Shown: positions 43,066 to 53,944 of the stretch, piece by piece
Numbering within the stretch: the first letter of the stretch is position 1
Layout of the letters: every line of letters starts with the position of its first letter
Assembly (NCBI GenBank): GCA_034769895.1
Contig: CM068370.1
Coordinates: 39,363,344-39,427,343, forward strand
DNA: 64,000 nucleotides
Reading direction: 5' to 3'
From: Magicicada septendecula
Lineage: Eukaryota; Arthropoda; Insecta; Hemiptera; Cicadidae
Translations under genes and position numbers: made by a program
The notes under the pieces: model-generated
What the model was told of the DNA's origin: nothing
The model's input: only the letters and a program-made list of their open reading frames with translations
Databases searched by the model: none

Positions 43066-43955
43066 GGGTCTGATTTACCATTATGCTGAGTAGGGCGCAA
43101 GCTTTGGGGGGAGGGGCGCAAAAACTTACGAGAACAAAACAACAACAAAAACTCAAGTTGCCAATGTAAAAAATAATATAGAGAATTCCAATGCGGCAGA
43201 ATAAGCTAGCAACTTGTTGAAAATGTATGTTTCAGACTTGGCTCAATCGTTTCCTGCAAAGTATGTAAATTTGAAAAGAAAGTAAATTTTATAAATTATA
43301 AGAAAACAAAACTAACAACCAAAGCAAAAAAAAAGAAGCATTCTGATCCACAGAGATTCTTAAGGTTCTCAAAATCATGTAGTGTGGAATCTATGTTCCC
43401 AAATGTTGAATTTTTGTTGAGCATGGCAGTCACAAATTGTAACGGAGGTAGATCGTTTTCAGCCCTAAGCTAAAAATTACCTTGGGCCAAGAAAAAATTA
43501 AATCCCTGGCACTTTTTTTCATTAAAAAGATTTTCTGCATAGCATTTATTTTAATGAAATAATTCATCGATTTACGACTGGAAAAGCCAGAAAAATAAGC
43601 TTTTATTAAACAAAAATATTTAGCAATTAATAATGGATATGGAAATTATTTGAAAAAGTTTAGTTCTTAGCGGTTCGGTTTACTTTGTGTAAAGGTTAAG
43701 CAAAGAAAGGGACTTTCGTAATATTCTCGTTACTTTTAATTTGTAAATGTGCTCTTGCTATTGTAATAAATAAATTTACGTAGTTAAAAAGGAAACAAGA
43801 CAAATTTTTGTTTGTACAACCCACATGTTTCTAGATAATAAGTAGCCTATAATATATGAGTAAATAGTGCGTTCTAGGAGAGGTTGGAAGCCGGAATTGA
43901 GAGGGGTGTAAAAATTCATCAGTCTAGGGCGCTAAAATCTTTAAGTCAGGCCCTG
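43064..43955 (+). mobile_element. hAT element inserted in a microsatellite
   Basis: Left end CGGGGTCTGATTTA; right end reversed CAGGGCCTGACTTA. Both flanks are GT/GC microsatellite: CGCGCGCG before, TGTGCGCG after, so the 8-bp duplication is compatible but low-information. It carries a transposase relic. 892 bp. Confidence 0.78.
43200..43490 (+). pseudogene. hAT transposase C-terminal dimerisation relic
   Basis: The plus strand reads ASNLLKMYVSDLAQSFPAKY, stops, then FPNVEFLLSMAVTNCNGGRS followed by FSALS, a stop, and KLPWAKKK. FPNVE-LL--AVT---G-RSFS is the hATC core (compare PVTVASGERTFS at 14.4 kb). The rest of the protein is lost and several stops interrupt it. Confidence 0.75.
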
Positions 43956-43974
43956 TGTGCGCGCGCGCGTAAAG

Positions 43975-44080
43975 GCCTGTCTGGACCATTCATCTGGACC
44001 AAATGTTGGTATCACTAATACCTGTAGTCAGAAATCAGAAATCTCATGCAATTGAAGATAGGAAGATGAAAATCACAAAC
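43975..44080. other. Short unassigned spacer
   Basis: Nothing supported. Confidence 0.4.
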
Positions 44081-44084
44081 TAAT

Positions 44085-44325
44085 GTAAATCATTGGAAAC
44101 TCAAGATGCAAAATTTAACTCTTCGTGAATCCGTATTCTTTTTTCGGGTGTAATAAGAAGTACCTAGCACCCCGTGAATGCATTTCTTCTCCCGCTGTTT
44201 CTTTTGTAGCTCGATTCTTAAAGTCCAACATACAGAACCGTACACCAAATCGGGAACTTTGTAGAATTTTAATTTTCTATACTGCCGCGTTTGTTTCAGC
44301 GTTATTTTAACTGATTCACACATAT
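44085..44325 (-). pseudogene. RTE-like LINE fragment
   Basis: Minus-strand frame 44323-44090: TRQYRKLKFYKVPDLVYGSV, CWTLRIELQKKQREKKCIH, and SYYTRKKNTDSRRVKF. KLKFYKV--LVYGS--WTL corresponds to the conserved KFYKVMALPTLLYGSE-WTL block of subfamily 1. Only about 75 codons remain. Confidence 0.72.
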
Positions 44326-44329
44326 GATT

Positions 44330-44615
44330 AAATTTATTTATTTTAATAACGTTTTACTTATTTAATTTGTCTTCGGATTATAATACTCAGAGTCCTTTCT
44401 TTGAACGAACAAATAACCTGTCCTTTTTGAAGATATTCCAACGCATTGTTGTGAGCGTCTTTGTATATATGGCTATATGTACGAGATTTCTTTATGTAAA
44501 CTTGTTGGGATATTTGTGTCTTTTAGAACATGAGAATTGAAGTTTAAAAAACAAATATTAACGCCACAACTTTTTGTAGTTGGTAGATTTGAATGTTGCA
44601 TTAATTTGGCCGTAC
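44330..44615. other. Unassigned spacer
   Basis: Nothing supported. Confidence 0.4.
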
Positions 44616-44619
44616 TCCT

Positions 44620-45110
44620 CCTCCTCCTATGGCGCTACAACCCAAGTCGGGCCCTGGCCTCCACCAATCTCCGCCTCCAATCCACTCTATCCACTGCAAC
44701 CCTCCTCCAGTTTCTTATCCCTATGTCTCTCGCGTCCTCTGCAACGCCATCTTCCCACCTCTTCCTCGGTCTACCTCTAGGTCTCGTTCCCTCCCATGTA
44801 CCCAGCAAAGCCCTCTTGGGGTTCCTGCCATCCTCCATTCTCATAACATGTCCGGCCCAACGCAATCTTTGTATTCTTATAAATTTTGAGACTGGCATAA
44901 ATATAAATAAATAAATATAAATAAATATATAAATCTCTTTATATATTTGATACAGTTCGTTGTTGTATCTCATTCTCCATGAGCCATTTTCTTGTATTGG
45001 GCCTATAATGCGTCTGAGGATTTTCCTTTCAAAGGTGTCTACTATGTCGACTGTTTTCTGTGTGACTGTGCATGCCTCACACCCGTATTTGGCCGTACTA
45101 TCTCTACGAA
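44620..45110 (-). pseudogene. RTE-like LINE C-terminal region (subfamily 5)
   Basis: The minus strand from 45110 reads STAKYGCEACTVTQKTVD, IVDTFERKILRRIIGPIQEN and GSWRMRYNNELYQIYK. An AT-rich insertion (about 44900-44945) replaces EPDI-type residues with YIFIYIYLFIF. The 112-codon frame then gives IRIQRLRWAGHVMRMEDGRN, TRPRGRPRKRWEDGVAED, and IGIRNWRRVAVDRVDWRRRL. RW-GH--RM and GRPRKRW are the RTE C-terminal landmarks. This is one of the least decayed copies, with GC-rich codons unlike its surroundings. Confidence 0.9.
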
Positions 45111-45114
45111 ATTA

Positions 45115-45335
45115 TCCTATTTTTCGAGAGTGAAAAATACCAACAACTGACCATTAGTTACAACGCTTCGAGTATGTCAATGTAGTGTAGTTATGTTTAA
45201 GCTTACCGCGTAACTCATTTCTTGTCTGCACAAATTTTATCGTCAATGTAAAACATTCTTTGTAAGTACAGCTATAACGCATATTACTTTGCAATTTTCG
45301 TGCAACATATAAATAACTTTCAAATATAATAATTT
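45115..45335. other. Unassigned spacer
   Basis: Nothing supported. Confidence 0.35.
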
Positions 45336-45339
45336 TTAC

Positions 45340-46045
45340 AAGAATACAACGCTGTTTGCGGATGATCAAGTAATTATCCAAAACAATGACTGCGAGCTCC
45401 AGAGATAAATGTTCCACGTACAGCAAAATTATGTCCAAATTACAACATGCAAATTTTTGTGCAGAAGACAAAAATTTTGGCATTTATGGGCGAATACTCC
45501 TTGCGAACTAAGACTGTATTGGATAATAAGAGCAGCTGTCACATTTCCGCTATCTTGGCTGTGACGTTACTAATGATGTGTATTATGATGTTGATTACTA
45601 GTTGGCTAAGTTTCAGTCAATATGTGGCATAATATTCGTCGAGTAATATCGAGAAAAACAAGGAAACAAACACAACTAAAACTTTATAAGTTAATGGGTG
45701 TGCCAGTGTTATTGTATGGTTCTGAGACGTGGGTTCCGGCGTCGGAGATGAGATCCTTGCGACCTGTTAAAGGCTGCACGCGAAGGGGTAGATTCTACAA
45801 TGAAGACATTCGTAAACAGTTGAAAATTTTTGATATCCAAGATCATATTGCAAAGAACGAAAAGAGATGGGTTGCTCATCTGAATAGGATGCCAGATGGC
45901 AGGTTGCCTGAAGATGTTCAGCAATACAAGCGTGTTGGACAGCAAAGTATAGGAAGACGTAGGATGCTTTGGTGAAGTGGACACATTCCTTTGGAACTGG
46001 AACAGGCGACTCCCCTAGTCCCTGTTAGAAGAAAAAGAAGAAGAA
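45340..46045 (+). pseudogene. RTE-like LINE reverse transcriptase C-terminal region (subfamily 3)
   Basis: Begins NTTLFADDQVIIQNNDCEL (FADD palm motif), then frameshifted text. From 45622: MWHNIRRVISRKTRKQTQLK, LYKLMGVPVLLYGSETWV, MRSLRPVKGCTRRGR, IFDIQDHIAKNEKRWVAHL and RMPDGRLPEDVQQYKRVG, with RRRMLW at the end. The 3' untranslated part ends LEQAT-like and an AAGAAAAAGAAGAAG tail at 46025-46043. 5' truncated before the palm; at least two frameshifts. Confidence 0.88.
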
Positions 46046-46049
46046 TTTT

Positions 46050-46940
46050 TCATTTTTTTTCATCAATGAAATAATTTTTTATTTCTGTTCTGACATGATA
46101 ACAGTGTGCGTTTTCGTATCGTATGATTTCCGCTAAACTTGTTTCCGCTTACTTTGTCCAATCGGAATCAGTTTTCGTTGCATACATCCGCATTCAACTT
46201 TCAACAAATAAATATAAGTTGTGTTATGCGGCTTACTTCGGACAGCTTACGTTTATCTAGAAACATCTTCGAATCCGTGACGCACAACTCTGAACCAATG
46301 CGAATGCTGAGTCTGCAAAAACAGCATCGTGCCCGAGTTGAAAAATACGTAAACAGTGTAAAAAAAACTACAAACTACCTTCAAGCGATTACCCAGCGTG
46401 TACGGCATTCCAGTCCGGCTGATACAAAATCAATTTGCGCTGTTGGAGTACAAAAGATAAGGACTGTCGATCGGCGGCGTGAAAATTACGTGGTCAGCTG
46501 GCAGCAAAAACAAACAGTCTGCCACGTATAAACTGTTCCTGGGGGAAGGGACGTGTATTTACATAGTGAGAGGAGAATCCGTGTCCGACATGCACGTAAA
46601 CAAACGTTGACTACCCACCGGCAGCCAGTCACATAGAACAACTAGGTCGCTCCGACTCTACACAATTATCTGTTAGGTACGATTCGATACATGGAAACTG
46701 TGTGCATCGTATAGCCTACATGTTGTCTCTCTTTTTTATCCTTCAACAATGCATAGTTTACATTAAACAGCTCTTTCCCATTGTCAGGGCAGATCGGCAG
46801 AGTAGTGATATTTCACTCATACATTGGCTGTACTGTGAATTATTCTTTTCTCCTCTTCAGCTTTAGCTCTGTGCCTCGTTCACGTGCAACGTTGACGACT
46901 TTTTTTTTTTTTTTTTTTTTAAGAAATTAATTGGTTTTTG
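46050..46940. other. Unassigned DNA with an unexplained 130-codon frame
   Basis: The plus-strand frame at 46139-46531 (MFPLTLSNRNQFSLHTSAFN...) is basic and Ser/Gln rich with no family motif I recognise; it may be chance. A T run lies at 46900-46920. Confidence 0.35.
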
Positions 46941-46946
46941 CGATAA

Positions 46947-47620
46947 GGCCGTTTTTATGCAACCGATTTATATCGTACAATACGTTCTGCATCCGATTTG
47001 ACTCAGATTTATGTCGTGCGTAAAAAATACCGTAAGTGGGTGTGAACACGCTCTTTCAGCGCTGCCATCATCAGTGCGTGTAATATGACGCTTATAGGGT
47101 CATTTTGAAGAGAAGAAGGAAAAGAAGATGTTCATCCAATTAACCATGCACGATACGTAGACAGTGGTTCAATCCAGTGTTCCTTACTGTTTTTATAATC
47201 TTCAGAAGCGGGATCCCATAGTGCTCTCCTGTTTTGGATTTCGTCAATAAGCCTTTTGGTATTTATAAACCAAATTAAGAAAATCACACCACGACGTGGA
47301 TACCACTGATTACTTGGCACAACTGGCTCACCTTCGCTAGACAGAAAGGTTGGTAGCAGTGACGACTGAAAGTCATACGATACAAAACTCGCGCGAGTGC
47401 ATAAACCATTACGGCCCATGTATCTGGACAACTCGTCCGACTTTTCATCTGATGCGTTTCACAGGACACCACGATATGTTTTTGAGTTTGGAACGATGAA
47501 CTTATCGTACGACAGTGCATAAAACGGCCCAATTTGTTTCTGTTGTTTTTGTTTGGACATGTCGTACGTGTTTTGATCGTATGTTATCGTACGATATAAA
47601 TCGGATGCACAAACGAGGCC
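46947..47620 (-). mobile_element. PIF/Harbinger-type element, non-autonomous
   Basis: Inverted ends GGCCGTTTTTATGCAACCG (left) and, reversed, GGCCTCGTTTGTGCATCCG (right), both continuing into ATTTATATCGTAC. Flanked by TAA on both sides (46944-46946, 47621-47623), the 3-bp target duplication of PIF/Harbinger. 674 bp. Internal CCGATTT and TCGTACG motifs recur near both ends, as transposase-binding subrepeats often do. Confidence 0.85.
47150..47440 (-). pseudogene. MADF/Myb-like accessory protein fragment of a Harbinger element
   Basis: The minus-strand frame includes FINTKRLIDEIQNRRALWDP then ASEDYKNSKEHWIE. L-DE-Q-R-ALWDP---DYKN resembles the start of MADF domains, the DNA-binding fold carried by the second protein of PIF/Harbinger transposons in animals. 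After HWIE the match is lost. No DDE transposase is present, so the element kept only its accessory gene. The part before FINTK is probably not original coding sequence. Confidence 0.6.
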
Positions 47621-47624
47621 TAAA

Positions 47625-48105
47625 GTATTAACTGTATTCTGCTGCAAACGTTGCAAGAGTTGCGTGTTACGAGCTATACGGATAAGGATCTGTAAACTGA
47701 AGAACGCTCATTTCCTTTTACGCGTACGTTGTCAGCTTTTGTGCGTAGCCAGAAAGTAACGATTAGCATATTAAAAACATGAATAGAGAGTTAGTGTCAA
47801 AGTAAACACTAATATAAACACCTAAATTAATTTTATTTATTATCATCAACATTTAAACACTACACTTTAACGCACACACGTTACAAACTCGCCATAAAAA
47901 TAGTAACAAGTTTAGTAATATGATCAGGTTTCATGATGAACAAAAAGGATTTAGAAAAAGTCGATCCTTCGGTCCTGCGTCGATGCAGTTCGACAGCTCT
48001 ACGATAAAACGCTTCAACAGCTTTTTTTCCGTTTTATTGTTATTAATAAGGCGTTTGATAAAACTTGACTTAAAAACGTGCCAAACATCTTGGAGACCTC
48101 TTTGC
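47625..48105. other. Unassigned DNA
   Basis: Nothing supported. Confidence 0.4.
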
Positions 48106-48109
48106 ATGC

Positions 48110-48705
48110 TTGCCATCCTTGGCATTTCGAGGCAAGGAACCAATAAGAACAAAAATAATGATTAATGACCAAATTGTAGAACAGGTGAGCCTGTGAAAAT
48201 GATATTGGCTATGTAAGAATTATGATATAGACGTTAAATTAGGTAAGTTTCAGACGATCTGCGGGACAATCAAGCGTATTTTAAGAAACAAGGTACATCG
48301 AGATAGAAAATTAAGTTGTAAAAAGTTATGGCGGTCCCTGTACTGTCTTTTGGGCGTGAATCATGGACAACAACCAAGAACCAAGAAAGTAAAATACAGG
48401 CCTCAGAAATTACATCCTTAAGAGGAGTTAAAAGGTGTTGTAAACTTGACCGTATAAAAAATGTGGCCGTAAAAGAAGAATTACAAGTTTCTAACTTGAA
48501 TGACAAATTAAAAGATTACAAACAACGATGGAAAGAACACTTAGAAACAATGTCATATTCCATACTGGCCAAACACGTCTGGCAATATAAACCTATAGGA
48601 CACAGGTGTGTGGGTAGACCCAGGAAGAGATGGTTGGAGGATTTTTTAAGGCGGAACAGGCAGCACCATGCCCATGCCATGTTGTGAAGATGATGATGAC
48701 ACTCT
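48110..48705 (+). pseudogene. RTE-like LINE C-terminal region (subfamily 2)
   Basis: Starts FRGKEPIRTKIMINDQIVEQ-like coding at about 48120. The 120-codon frame 48328-48687 reads MAVPVLSFGRESWTTTKNQE, SKIQASEITSLRGVKRCCKL, DRIKNVAVKEELQVSNLNDK, LKDYKQRWKEHLETMSYSIL and GHRCVGRPRKRWLEDFLRRN. It ends in GAAGATGATGATGAC, the GAT-type tail. The sister copy at 58965-59755 is nearly collinear. Lacks the catalytic domain. Confidence 0.9.
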
Positions 48706-48709
48706 GGTG

Positions 48710-49570
48710 AACCATAATATGGCAAACAGTCTTACTAAACACTATTACAGAAACGGAGCACTAGAATGTACAAACTGCGTACTGTTCATCAAAACGTGGA
48801 AATCCGTGTGCAATGAATAATTATCAAACGTTTTAAAAATGGGAATGCAACTAAACTGGAATAGATTATGTTATTTAGAGAACTAAGCAAATGAAATGAG
48901 GCAGAGTGAAGGCACCACATGATCACGAAGGTTGCTGGAAACTCCGATCACTGATTTGCACAAGGCGACAGGCAAGCCCGTCTTCCACTATTGTGACCGT
49001 AAGTACCCGCTATAGGGACTGGGGATACAAAGATTTATACCAAATAAAGTGTATTCTATAACATGTAAGGAAACCACGACATACAGAGCCATTAAAATTG
49101 TTATTATTACTATTTTATTATTATTGGTAATTACTATTACACTACAAAATTAACGATACTATACAAGATCGTTGTAAGAAAATATTAGCCAGGAGATCTC
49201 TCTGGATAAAATCGATGAAGCGATGCTTCGAGGGGTGGACACCTGGAATCGTGTGGCACGCTTCGCAGAAGAGATTCTTCCAGCGAAGAAGATAGATTTG
49301 GATAATACAATATAGAAGAAAAGCAAGTCAGATGTCATCTCTAGGGTTTGAGAACAATGGGCCTAGCCCGAATCAGTGTGTCAAGCAGTTCCAGGTTAGT
49401 CTCCTAGAAGAGGACAAGAGCTAGCTGGTTTTTTAGCGGGTCTGGTATAATACCCAAACCCACAGACCCCGGAAGTGTGCGGCCTTCCGGACAATATTTA
49501 CACAGTAAATTTTTCCGCCTGCCCTCGTAAAAAAAAAGTATAAAATTAATAGTATTTAAAATTACTAAGT
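48710..49570. other. Unassigned intergenic DNA
   Basis: No gene supported. A short ATT-rich patch lies at 49095-49135. Confidence 0.4.
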
Positions 49571-49574
49571 TTCA

Positions 49575-50045
49575 TAATGTCAACCTTATGTGGGGGACCA
49601 TTAGGCAAACTTTTAAGTTAACAAGTAAAGGTACACGCCTAAAATTCTACAAGGTGGTGGGTCTTCCCACACTTCTTTATTGGTCTGAGAATTATACTTT
49701 AACGAAAGGCAGCCCAGTCGCATCCAAGCAGGTGAAATGAGATTTCTCAGGCACGTGGCAGGGTATACTCTCCATGATCATAGAAGAAACACAGATATAC
49801 GGCAGGAACTGAATATTATGAATATATTCGACAGGATCGCCCAGTATCGGCTGAATTGGTGGGAACATCTTTGCCGAATGGATGACTGCCGCATCCCCAA
49901 ACAACTCTGGAACTATGAGTAAGCCGAGGGGACGGAGAGGTGTGGGACGTCCGAGGAAGCGCTGGAATGACCAGCTGTAATCTTTGCCTATTTGAGACCG
50001 GAACAAACCATCCTTGGTTTAATCCGTGAAGATGATGCTGATGAT
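49575..50045 (+). pseudogene. RTE-like LINE 3' copy (subfamily 1)
   Basis: Collinear with 52225-52705: TCAACCTTATGTGNGNGACC, the KFYKVVGLPTLLYWSE-like block, then the frame 49737-49922, MRFLRHVAGYTLHDHRRNTD, IRQELNIMNIFDRIAQYRLN and WWEHLCRMDDCRIPKQLWNY, followed by GRPRKRW-like coding and a GATGATGCTGATGATT tail. WWEHLCRMDD is the subfamily version of RW-GH--RM. A point change adds an early stop. Confidence 0.88.
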
Positions 50046-50068
50046 TTAAAATTACACAGACACACTCG

Positions 50069-50116
50069 TGTGTGTGTGGGTGTGTGTGCGTGCGTGCGTG
50101 CGTGTGTGTGCAGGAT

Positions 50117-50166
<50 letters not shown>
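50069..50166. repeat. (GT)n/(GTGC)n and (GA)n microsatellites
   Basis: GT and TGCG runs at 50069-50110, GA run at 50122-50166, directly after a LINE 3' tail. Confidence 0.93.
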
Positions 50167-50169
<3 letters not shown>

Positions 50170-50825
50170 GAGAGAGGGTGAGGCGGAAAATATAACGGAG
50201 AAAGTTACATTTTTTTGGAATAAATCTCATGCGCTTTCGATCACAACAGTATTAGTTTCGTGAATAAAATCGAGAGTGTTGAATGTCTGCATGTTTATTG
50301 TGCTCACACAAGTATATATCAAACGGTTGCCAGGCGGTACTGTGCCAAGTGATTATAGCATCCTATTGCCTCGCTTTCTGGTAGGATGCGTGGCCGTTCG
50401 ATCGATATTGCGAGATACCGTTCTTGCCGATTTAATTGCTTCCGTCCGTGTCCACTCTTTTATTCGCTCTCACTTCCTCTAAACAATAATATTGCTGCAA
50501 TATTCCATTTTGTTATTAGAAAATGACGAGTACATCTGAATAAGATTTTATTTCACGAGAAACCTTCACACATCCACAAACGGTACCGTAGAATTATCAT
50601 TTCAAGTGACAATTAAAAATTACTGTGGATGATAAAATTAGAAAGAGAAAATGAAAAAAACGTTGATCACGTAAAGAAAATATGTAAAATAAATGTTGTC
50701 CGTGAGCGTTATGCAATTGTGCTGCCTTCGTACTCCGATACGAGCCGCTTCTGTTGTTCAAATGATTGGTTGGGTCACGGAACGCTGAAAATACTTACGG
50801 GCTGGAAACTAGTACCAATAACTAA
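50170..50825. other. Unassigned DNA
   Basis: The 68-codon frame at 50276-50482 is unrecognised. Confidence 0.35.
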
Positions 50826-50826
50826 A

Positions 50827-51590
50827 ATATCGGTATGGAGAACCATACATGACTTCCATCTTCTAAGATTTGTATTTAAAATCATTTTCAAAATGAAATA
50901 TTTCCATAGAAACTACTTTTTTATTCTGCCTTAACCACAGTACCGTGGCCACTAACGTATACCACCTCACGTTAGCGCACTCGATTTTCATTGATGATGG
51001 CAGTCGATTGCACTGCCGAAACGTCTGGTTTTGCAGAAAACATTGGACTACGGCCAAACAGCCCGGGAAGGAATTTTAACAACTACTTCTTTGTTGCCGA
51101 TAACGTAGTACCATATAAAAATATTATCCCCTTCCCCTTCAACTATCATTTTCATTTATAGAAAATTACCCCCTCCCCATTCAACTACCCTTTTTATTTA
51201 TAGATATTTAATCTACCTTTCTAGATTGGATTATGACCTTCTTTTCAGGACACTTTATTTATCAAAATTAAGTACTTTACTCTTGTTAAAACATAAACCG
51301 TTGCAGGAAAACTACCCCTTCCACACTTAACCGATCTTCAACAAAATCAATAGGCCTTGAGTCCTCTACAACTCAGGCACATATGCAAAAAATGTGTTTG
51401 ATTCTGTTTGAGTTTGCGGCAGTTATCGTTCGCCATAGAAAACATTCTACACACAGACAGTTTTCGGAAAATGACCTTTCTTCATGTTTTGAGGGTAGTA
51501 CAATCAGAATCAGCCGTTACCTCGAACACAATTTATTTCGCCATCACCATACTTCTATTTCCTTACGGAACATGGAAGTAAAAACATTAT
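50827..51590 (+). repeat. Dispersed repeat, copy E (apparently full length)
   Basis: Starts ATATCGGTATGGAGAACC, includes the terminal-repeat module (CGGCCAAACAGCCCGGGAAG, GCCGATAACGTAGTACC), one reversed ~165-bp monomer, and ends ACGGAACATGGAAGTAAAA. About 765 bp. The ribozyme-like core at 50991-51022 has T for C at core position 3, so it should be dead. Confidence 0.75.
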
Positions 51591-51594
51591 GTTA

Positions 51595-52190
51595 AACTAC
51601 AGCCCTTGATATTGAAATTGTTAATGAAAAAATAATTTTACTTAATACGTGAATAAAAAGGATTTTTAATCAATTATTTTACAATTAGTAGCTTTGATAA
51701 TATTGTTGGGAAGCAGCTGATCGTAAAACCTTGTTTAAAAGATAATTCGGGAAGCGTGAAGCTGACATCAAACAAGGAGGATATGCTGGTAGATCTGTCC
51801 CGGTACTCCGCTAAAATCAAACTATTTTTCAATCGATATTACTAAGTTTGTCACATTTTGAATAAAATAGCAAAAAATATCCATAAGGTATCACAAATAA
51901 CCTTGACATATCTGATGGTATTTCCTTCTTATTATTGAATGGTAATGATTGTTTGTTATCAGTTTAAAAAGCAAATTCAAAACTAAACTTTCGTTATATG
52001 GTAGTATGGTCTGATACAGAAATTTAACCCTTTTAAATGAGATAAAGACTAACTATTGGAATTTAAAAAGCCATTGATTCAGTGGGGCAAGTAACGTATT
52101 GCAACACAATTGAGAGAACGTTATAATCGTGTGTGGTAATAATATAATAATAATATAATAATATACTCCTAACTTTTGTTATTATTTATA
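51595..52190. other. Unassigned AT-rich DNA with a short shared motif
   Basis: 51775-51822 repeats the 51-bp inserted fragment of 23630-23680 (GATCTGTCCCGGTA). Confidence 0.45.
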
Positions 52191-52194
52191 TCAT

Positions 52195-52705
52195 CATGTG
52201 TCCTATAATGAATGCAACGACGTTTTGAATAAGTTGCATAAGTTCAACCTCATGTGCGAGACCATCAGGCGAACCCTTAAGTCAGCAAGTAAAGGAACAC
52301 GCCTAAAATTCTACAAGGTGATGGCTCTTCCCACACTTCTTTATGGGTCTAAGAATTGGACTTTAACGAAAGGTCAGGCCAGTCGCATCCAAGCGGCTGA
52401 AATGAGATTTCTCAGACACGTGGCAGGGTATACTCTCCATGATCATGGAAGAAACACAGTTATACGGCAGGAACTGAATATTATGAGTATACTCGACAGA
52501 ATCGCCCAGTAGCGGCTGAATTGGTGGGAACATCTTTGCCGAATGGACTGCTGACTGCTGCATCCCCAATCAACACTGGAACTATAAGCCGAGGGGACGG
52601 AGAGGTGTGGGACGTCCGAGGAAGCGCTGGAGTGGCCAGCTGTAATCTTTGCCTATTTGAGACCGGAACAAACCATCCTTGGTTTAATCCGTGAAGATGA
52701 TGATG
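52195..52705 (+). pseudogene. RTE-like LINE 3' copy (subfamily 1)
   Basis: The 104-codon frame 52198-52512 reads MSYNECNDVLNKLHKFNLMC, ETIRRTLKSASKGTRLKFYK, VMALPTLLYGSKNWTLTKGQ, SRIQAAEMRFLRHVAGYTLH and RQELNIMSILDRIAQ, then a TAG replaces the next codon. Downstream are the WWEHLCR, GRRGVGRPRKRW and 3' regions, ending GAAGATGATGATGATCAT. It is the cleanest subfamily 1 copy and defines the junctions of the split copy at 31-34 kb. Confidence 0.92.
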
Positions 52706-52864
52706 ATCATCATCAACCTATGTTTTACTTGAGTCAATAACCAACTTCTATTTGCCTTAACATGGTATTATTTCATTATCGATGAACCATTGAATTGTGT
52801 GATACCCATTAAATACAAGTTTATATAACTGTATATTTAATGTACACCTCCTGCTTCTAATCTT

Positions 52865-52992
52865 TACCTCCTTCTCCTTCTTCTTCTTTTTAATTCATTT
52901 TCAATATTAGTCTATACGCCTGTTCCAGTTCCACAGAATTCCTCCATTTCTCTTTCCCCTAAATAATTCTCATTCTTCTTCTTCTTCTTCAT
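52865..52992 (-). pseudogene. RTE-like LINE 3' end
   Basis: The minus strand encodes WRNSVELEQAYRLIL-like residues followed by KEEE and GAA-rich tail sequence, the usual end of these elements (compare LEQA in other copies). Very short. It is abutted by a hAT element at 52995. Confidence 0.55.
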
Positions 52993-52994
52993 GG

Positions 52995-53557
52995 CAGGGG
53001 TCTCCAAACTACGGCCCGCGGGCAGGATCCGGCCCGTGAAGGGTGATTATCCGGCCCGCAGCAACCCGGCCGACGCTGCGTGCAGTTTTTAAATAGATCG
53101 TCAAAATACTTCAAACATTATAACATTTTACTAAATAACTAAACAAGAAATAATTATAAAATCAAAGTACAGGGCTAACTTGTCAGACGAACACTTGAAA
53201 TCCGTTCTAGTGATAGGAACATCAAAATTTGACCCAAAGTGAACAGACATTGTATGTCAGCCGCAAATCCTCACATCCCATACGTACATAAGAAAGCCAA
53301 AAAATAATACATAAGAAATAGCTTTAAATGTTATTTTTTCCTTACTTTTATTTACATTATTTTGAATAAATGAATTTGTTTTCTTTGAATAAGTTTTCTT
53401 AATTTTTATTTAAATACCTATTTTATTAATCTGATTATTTTGTAAATTTTTAAAAAATTTTAAAAGATGTATATATATATATATTTATATTGTTGGCCCG
53501 CCTGATTTCCAAGATTTTTCAATTCGGTCCTCAAGTGAAAAAGTTTGGAGACCCCTG
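52995..53557. mobile_element. hAT-type MITE
   Basis: Ends CAGGGGTCTCCAAACTACGG (left) and, reversed, CAGGGGTCTCCAAACTTTTT (right): 16 identical terminal bases, followed by GGCCCGCGGGC typical of this hAT group. Flanking octamers CTTCATGG and GCTTATAC do not form a clean duplication. 563 bp, non-coding. Confidence 0.85.
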
Positions 53558-53559
53558 GC

Positions 53560-53940
53560 TTATACTGTTTAGTCTGTTCCGGGTCCAAACTGGTCGGACC
53601 ATCTCTTCTTGGTTCTTCCCAGGCTTCTCTTCCCTTTCGGCTGATACAATAAGGCTATCTTGGGGAAACTGTCACTTCCCATTCTGCTAATGTAACCTAA
53701 ATAGTTATTGTTATACAAATAAGTGTCTTGTAAGGGCTGCGAAAAACGACAAAGCTACTGTACTCCATGTCACTGAAATTGAAAACTCTTCGCTCTACTT
53801 AACATAACGTTACTCTCATCATAGCGTCAGGCGACTTCGGGGCTAGGTTGTATTACGCCAGCAAAAGGTGTTGATCAATACAGTGACTAATATACATGCA
53901 TAAATGAATAATCCCTGTTTTTATACTAATTTAATTGATA
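53560..53940. other. Short LINE-like remnant and unassigned DNA
   Basis: 53570-53700 resembles an antisense LINE 3' end (TTCCGGGTCCAAACTGGTCG, GGGAAACTGTCAC) but is too diverged to place. Confidence 0.35.
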
Positions 53941-53944
53941 TCAT

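Noticed and set aside
42500..43093. 197-codon plus-strand frame
   Set aside because: It starts antisense to a clear RTE-like frame and ends in a GT/GC microsatellite; no domain.
44537..44914. Overlapping plus-strand frames of 66-125 codons
   Set aside because: Shadows of the minus-strand RTE-like frame with RW-GH--RM and GRPRKRW.
46139..46531. 130-codon plus-strand frame
   Set aside because: No family motif, no codon or context support, and no transposon ends around it; reported only as unassigned.
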